From Dehalococcoidia bacterium (GTDB taxonomy: Bacteria; Chloroflexota; Dehalococcoidia; JAENJB01): a stretch of 5,303 nucleotides of DNA. Location: the NCBI GenBank assembly GCA_030690705.1, contig JAUYGE010000269.1, forward strand, positions 1 through 5,303, written 5' to 3'. The position numbers were made by a program, and so were the translations under genes. Under the pieces are notes generated by a model that was not told the origin of the DNA, made no database searches, and saw only the letters and a program-made list of their open reading frames with translations. Shown here piece by piece: positions 5,183 through 5,303 of the stretch; the stretch's first letter is position 1, and every line of letters starts with the position of its first letter.

Positions 5183-5222
5183 ACCTCTATATGTTCGAGA
5201 GATTCGTGGGGATGGTGTGGGG
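5183..5222 (+). pseudogene. Diverged second copy of the 3' end of carA
   Basis: By my ungapped alignment, bases 5183-5222 match carA 4772-4811 at 34 of 40 positions, with an offset of 411. Read in the carA frame it gives YMFERFVGMVWG then TGA (5224-5226), against YMFERFMEMVRG in carA itself. One of the six differences is a synonymous codon change (CGG to AGA for arginine), as expected of a once-coding sequence. Similarity stops on the left at about 5182 and on the right exactly where the next ATG begins. It is a leftover or duplicated carA tail, not a gene. Its TGA overlaps the following ATG as ATGA. Confidence 0.85.
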
Positions 5223-5303
5223 ATGAAGTTAGTGGATAAGTATAAAATAGAATCATATCTGGAAGAATTCAAAGACTTCTATCAAAAGCTCAAAAAGTAT
5301 GAT
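5223..5303 (+). CDS. 5' end of an AT-rich gene of unknown function
   Basis: From ATG 5223 the frame stays open for all 27 codons to the window edge. The peptide starts MKLVDKYKIESYLEEFKDFY. It is rich in lysine, glutamate and aromatic residues, predicted helical by composition, with no signal peptide or membrane segment. It is not the start of CarB, which would show a KVLVIGSGP-type ATP-grasp beginning. About 27% of its bases are G or C (22 of 81), against roughly 60% in the pyr genes, which points to a foreign origin. The ribosome site is weak (GGTG at 5214-5217, GGGG abutting the ATG); GTG 5217 is an alternative in-frame start. The overlap with the stop of the carA-tail copy (ATGA) hints at translational coupling with a former carA end. 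I do not recognise the family. Confidence 0.55.
   Translation, partial: MKLVDKYKIESYLEEFKDFYQKLKKYD

Overview
The window holds most of a de novo pyrimidine (UMP) biosynthesis operon, pyrR-pyrB-pyrC-carA, all on the + strand. It is flanked upstream by the 3' end of an unrelated gene and downstream by a repeat-rich segment and the first codons of an AT-rich gene of unknown function. The genes are GC-rich (roughly 60%, by eye). The gaps carry inverted repeats of the GTCATTGCGAG...CTCGCAATGAC type, which I associate with genomes of Dehalococcoidia and related Chloroflexota, often from uncultured lineages. That placement is an inference from repeat style, gene order and protein character. The sequence contains no phylogenetic marker that I can read directly.

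Layout. 2-253: C-terminal 83 codons of a protein, tentatively UbiD-like. 254-420: intergenic, dominated by a 118-bp inverted-repeat element (287-404). 421-450: a strong extended -10 promoter. About 458-589: a leader that reads as a complete PyrR attenuator. It has a PyrR-binding anti-antiterminator (477-510), an antiterminator pairing 500-508 with 561-569, and an intrinsic terminator (554-589) whose 3' strand is also the pyrR ribosome-binding site. 590-1138: pyrR. 1135-2148: pyrB, overlapping pyrR by ATGA. 2149-2238: two strong hairpins. 2239-3555: pyrC (TTG start). 3574-3657: second copy of the inverted repeat. 3694-4824: carA (TTG start). 4825-5222: a gene-free mosaic of nested repeats, ending in a second, diverged copy of the 3' end of carA (5183-5222). 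5223 to the window end: start of an AT-rich open frame.

How the parts work together. CarA, with a CarB subunit not seen here, would make carbamoyl phosphate. PyrB condenses it with aspartate, and PyrC cyclises carbamoyl aspartate to dihydroorotate. PyrR senses UMP/UTP against PRPP and, when pyrimidines are plentiful, should bind the leader and favour the terminator, shutting down its own operon. Because that terminator also buries the pyrR Shine-Dalgarno, the same switch could act on translation.

The genes themselves are ordinary. The parts that deserve attention are the leader, the way repeats have entered every non-overlapping gap of the operon, the TTG starts and repeat-derived ribosome-binding sites of exactly the two genes behind repeats, and the duplicated carA tail in front of a compositionally foreign gene where carB might be expected.
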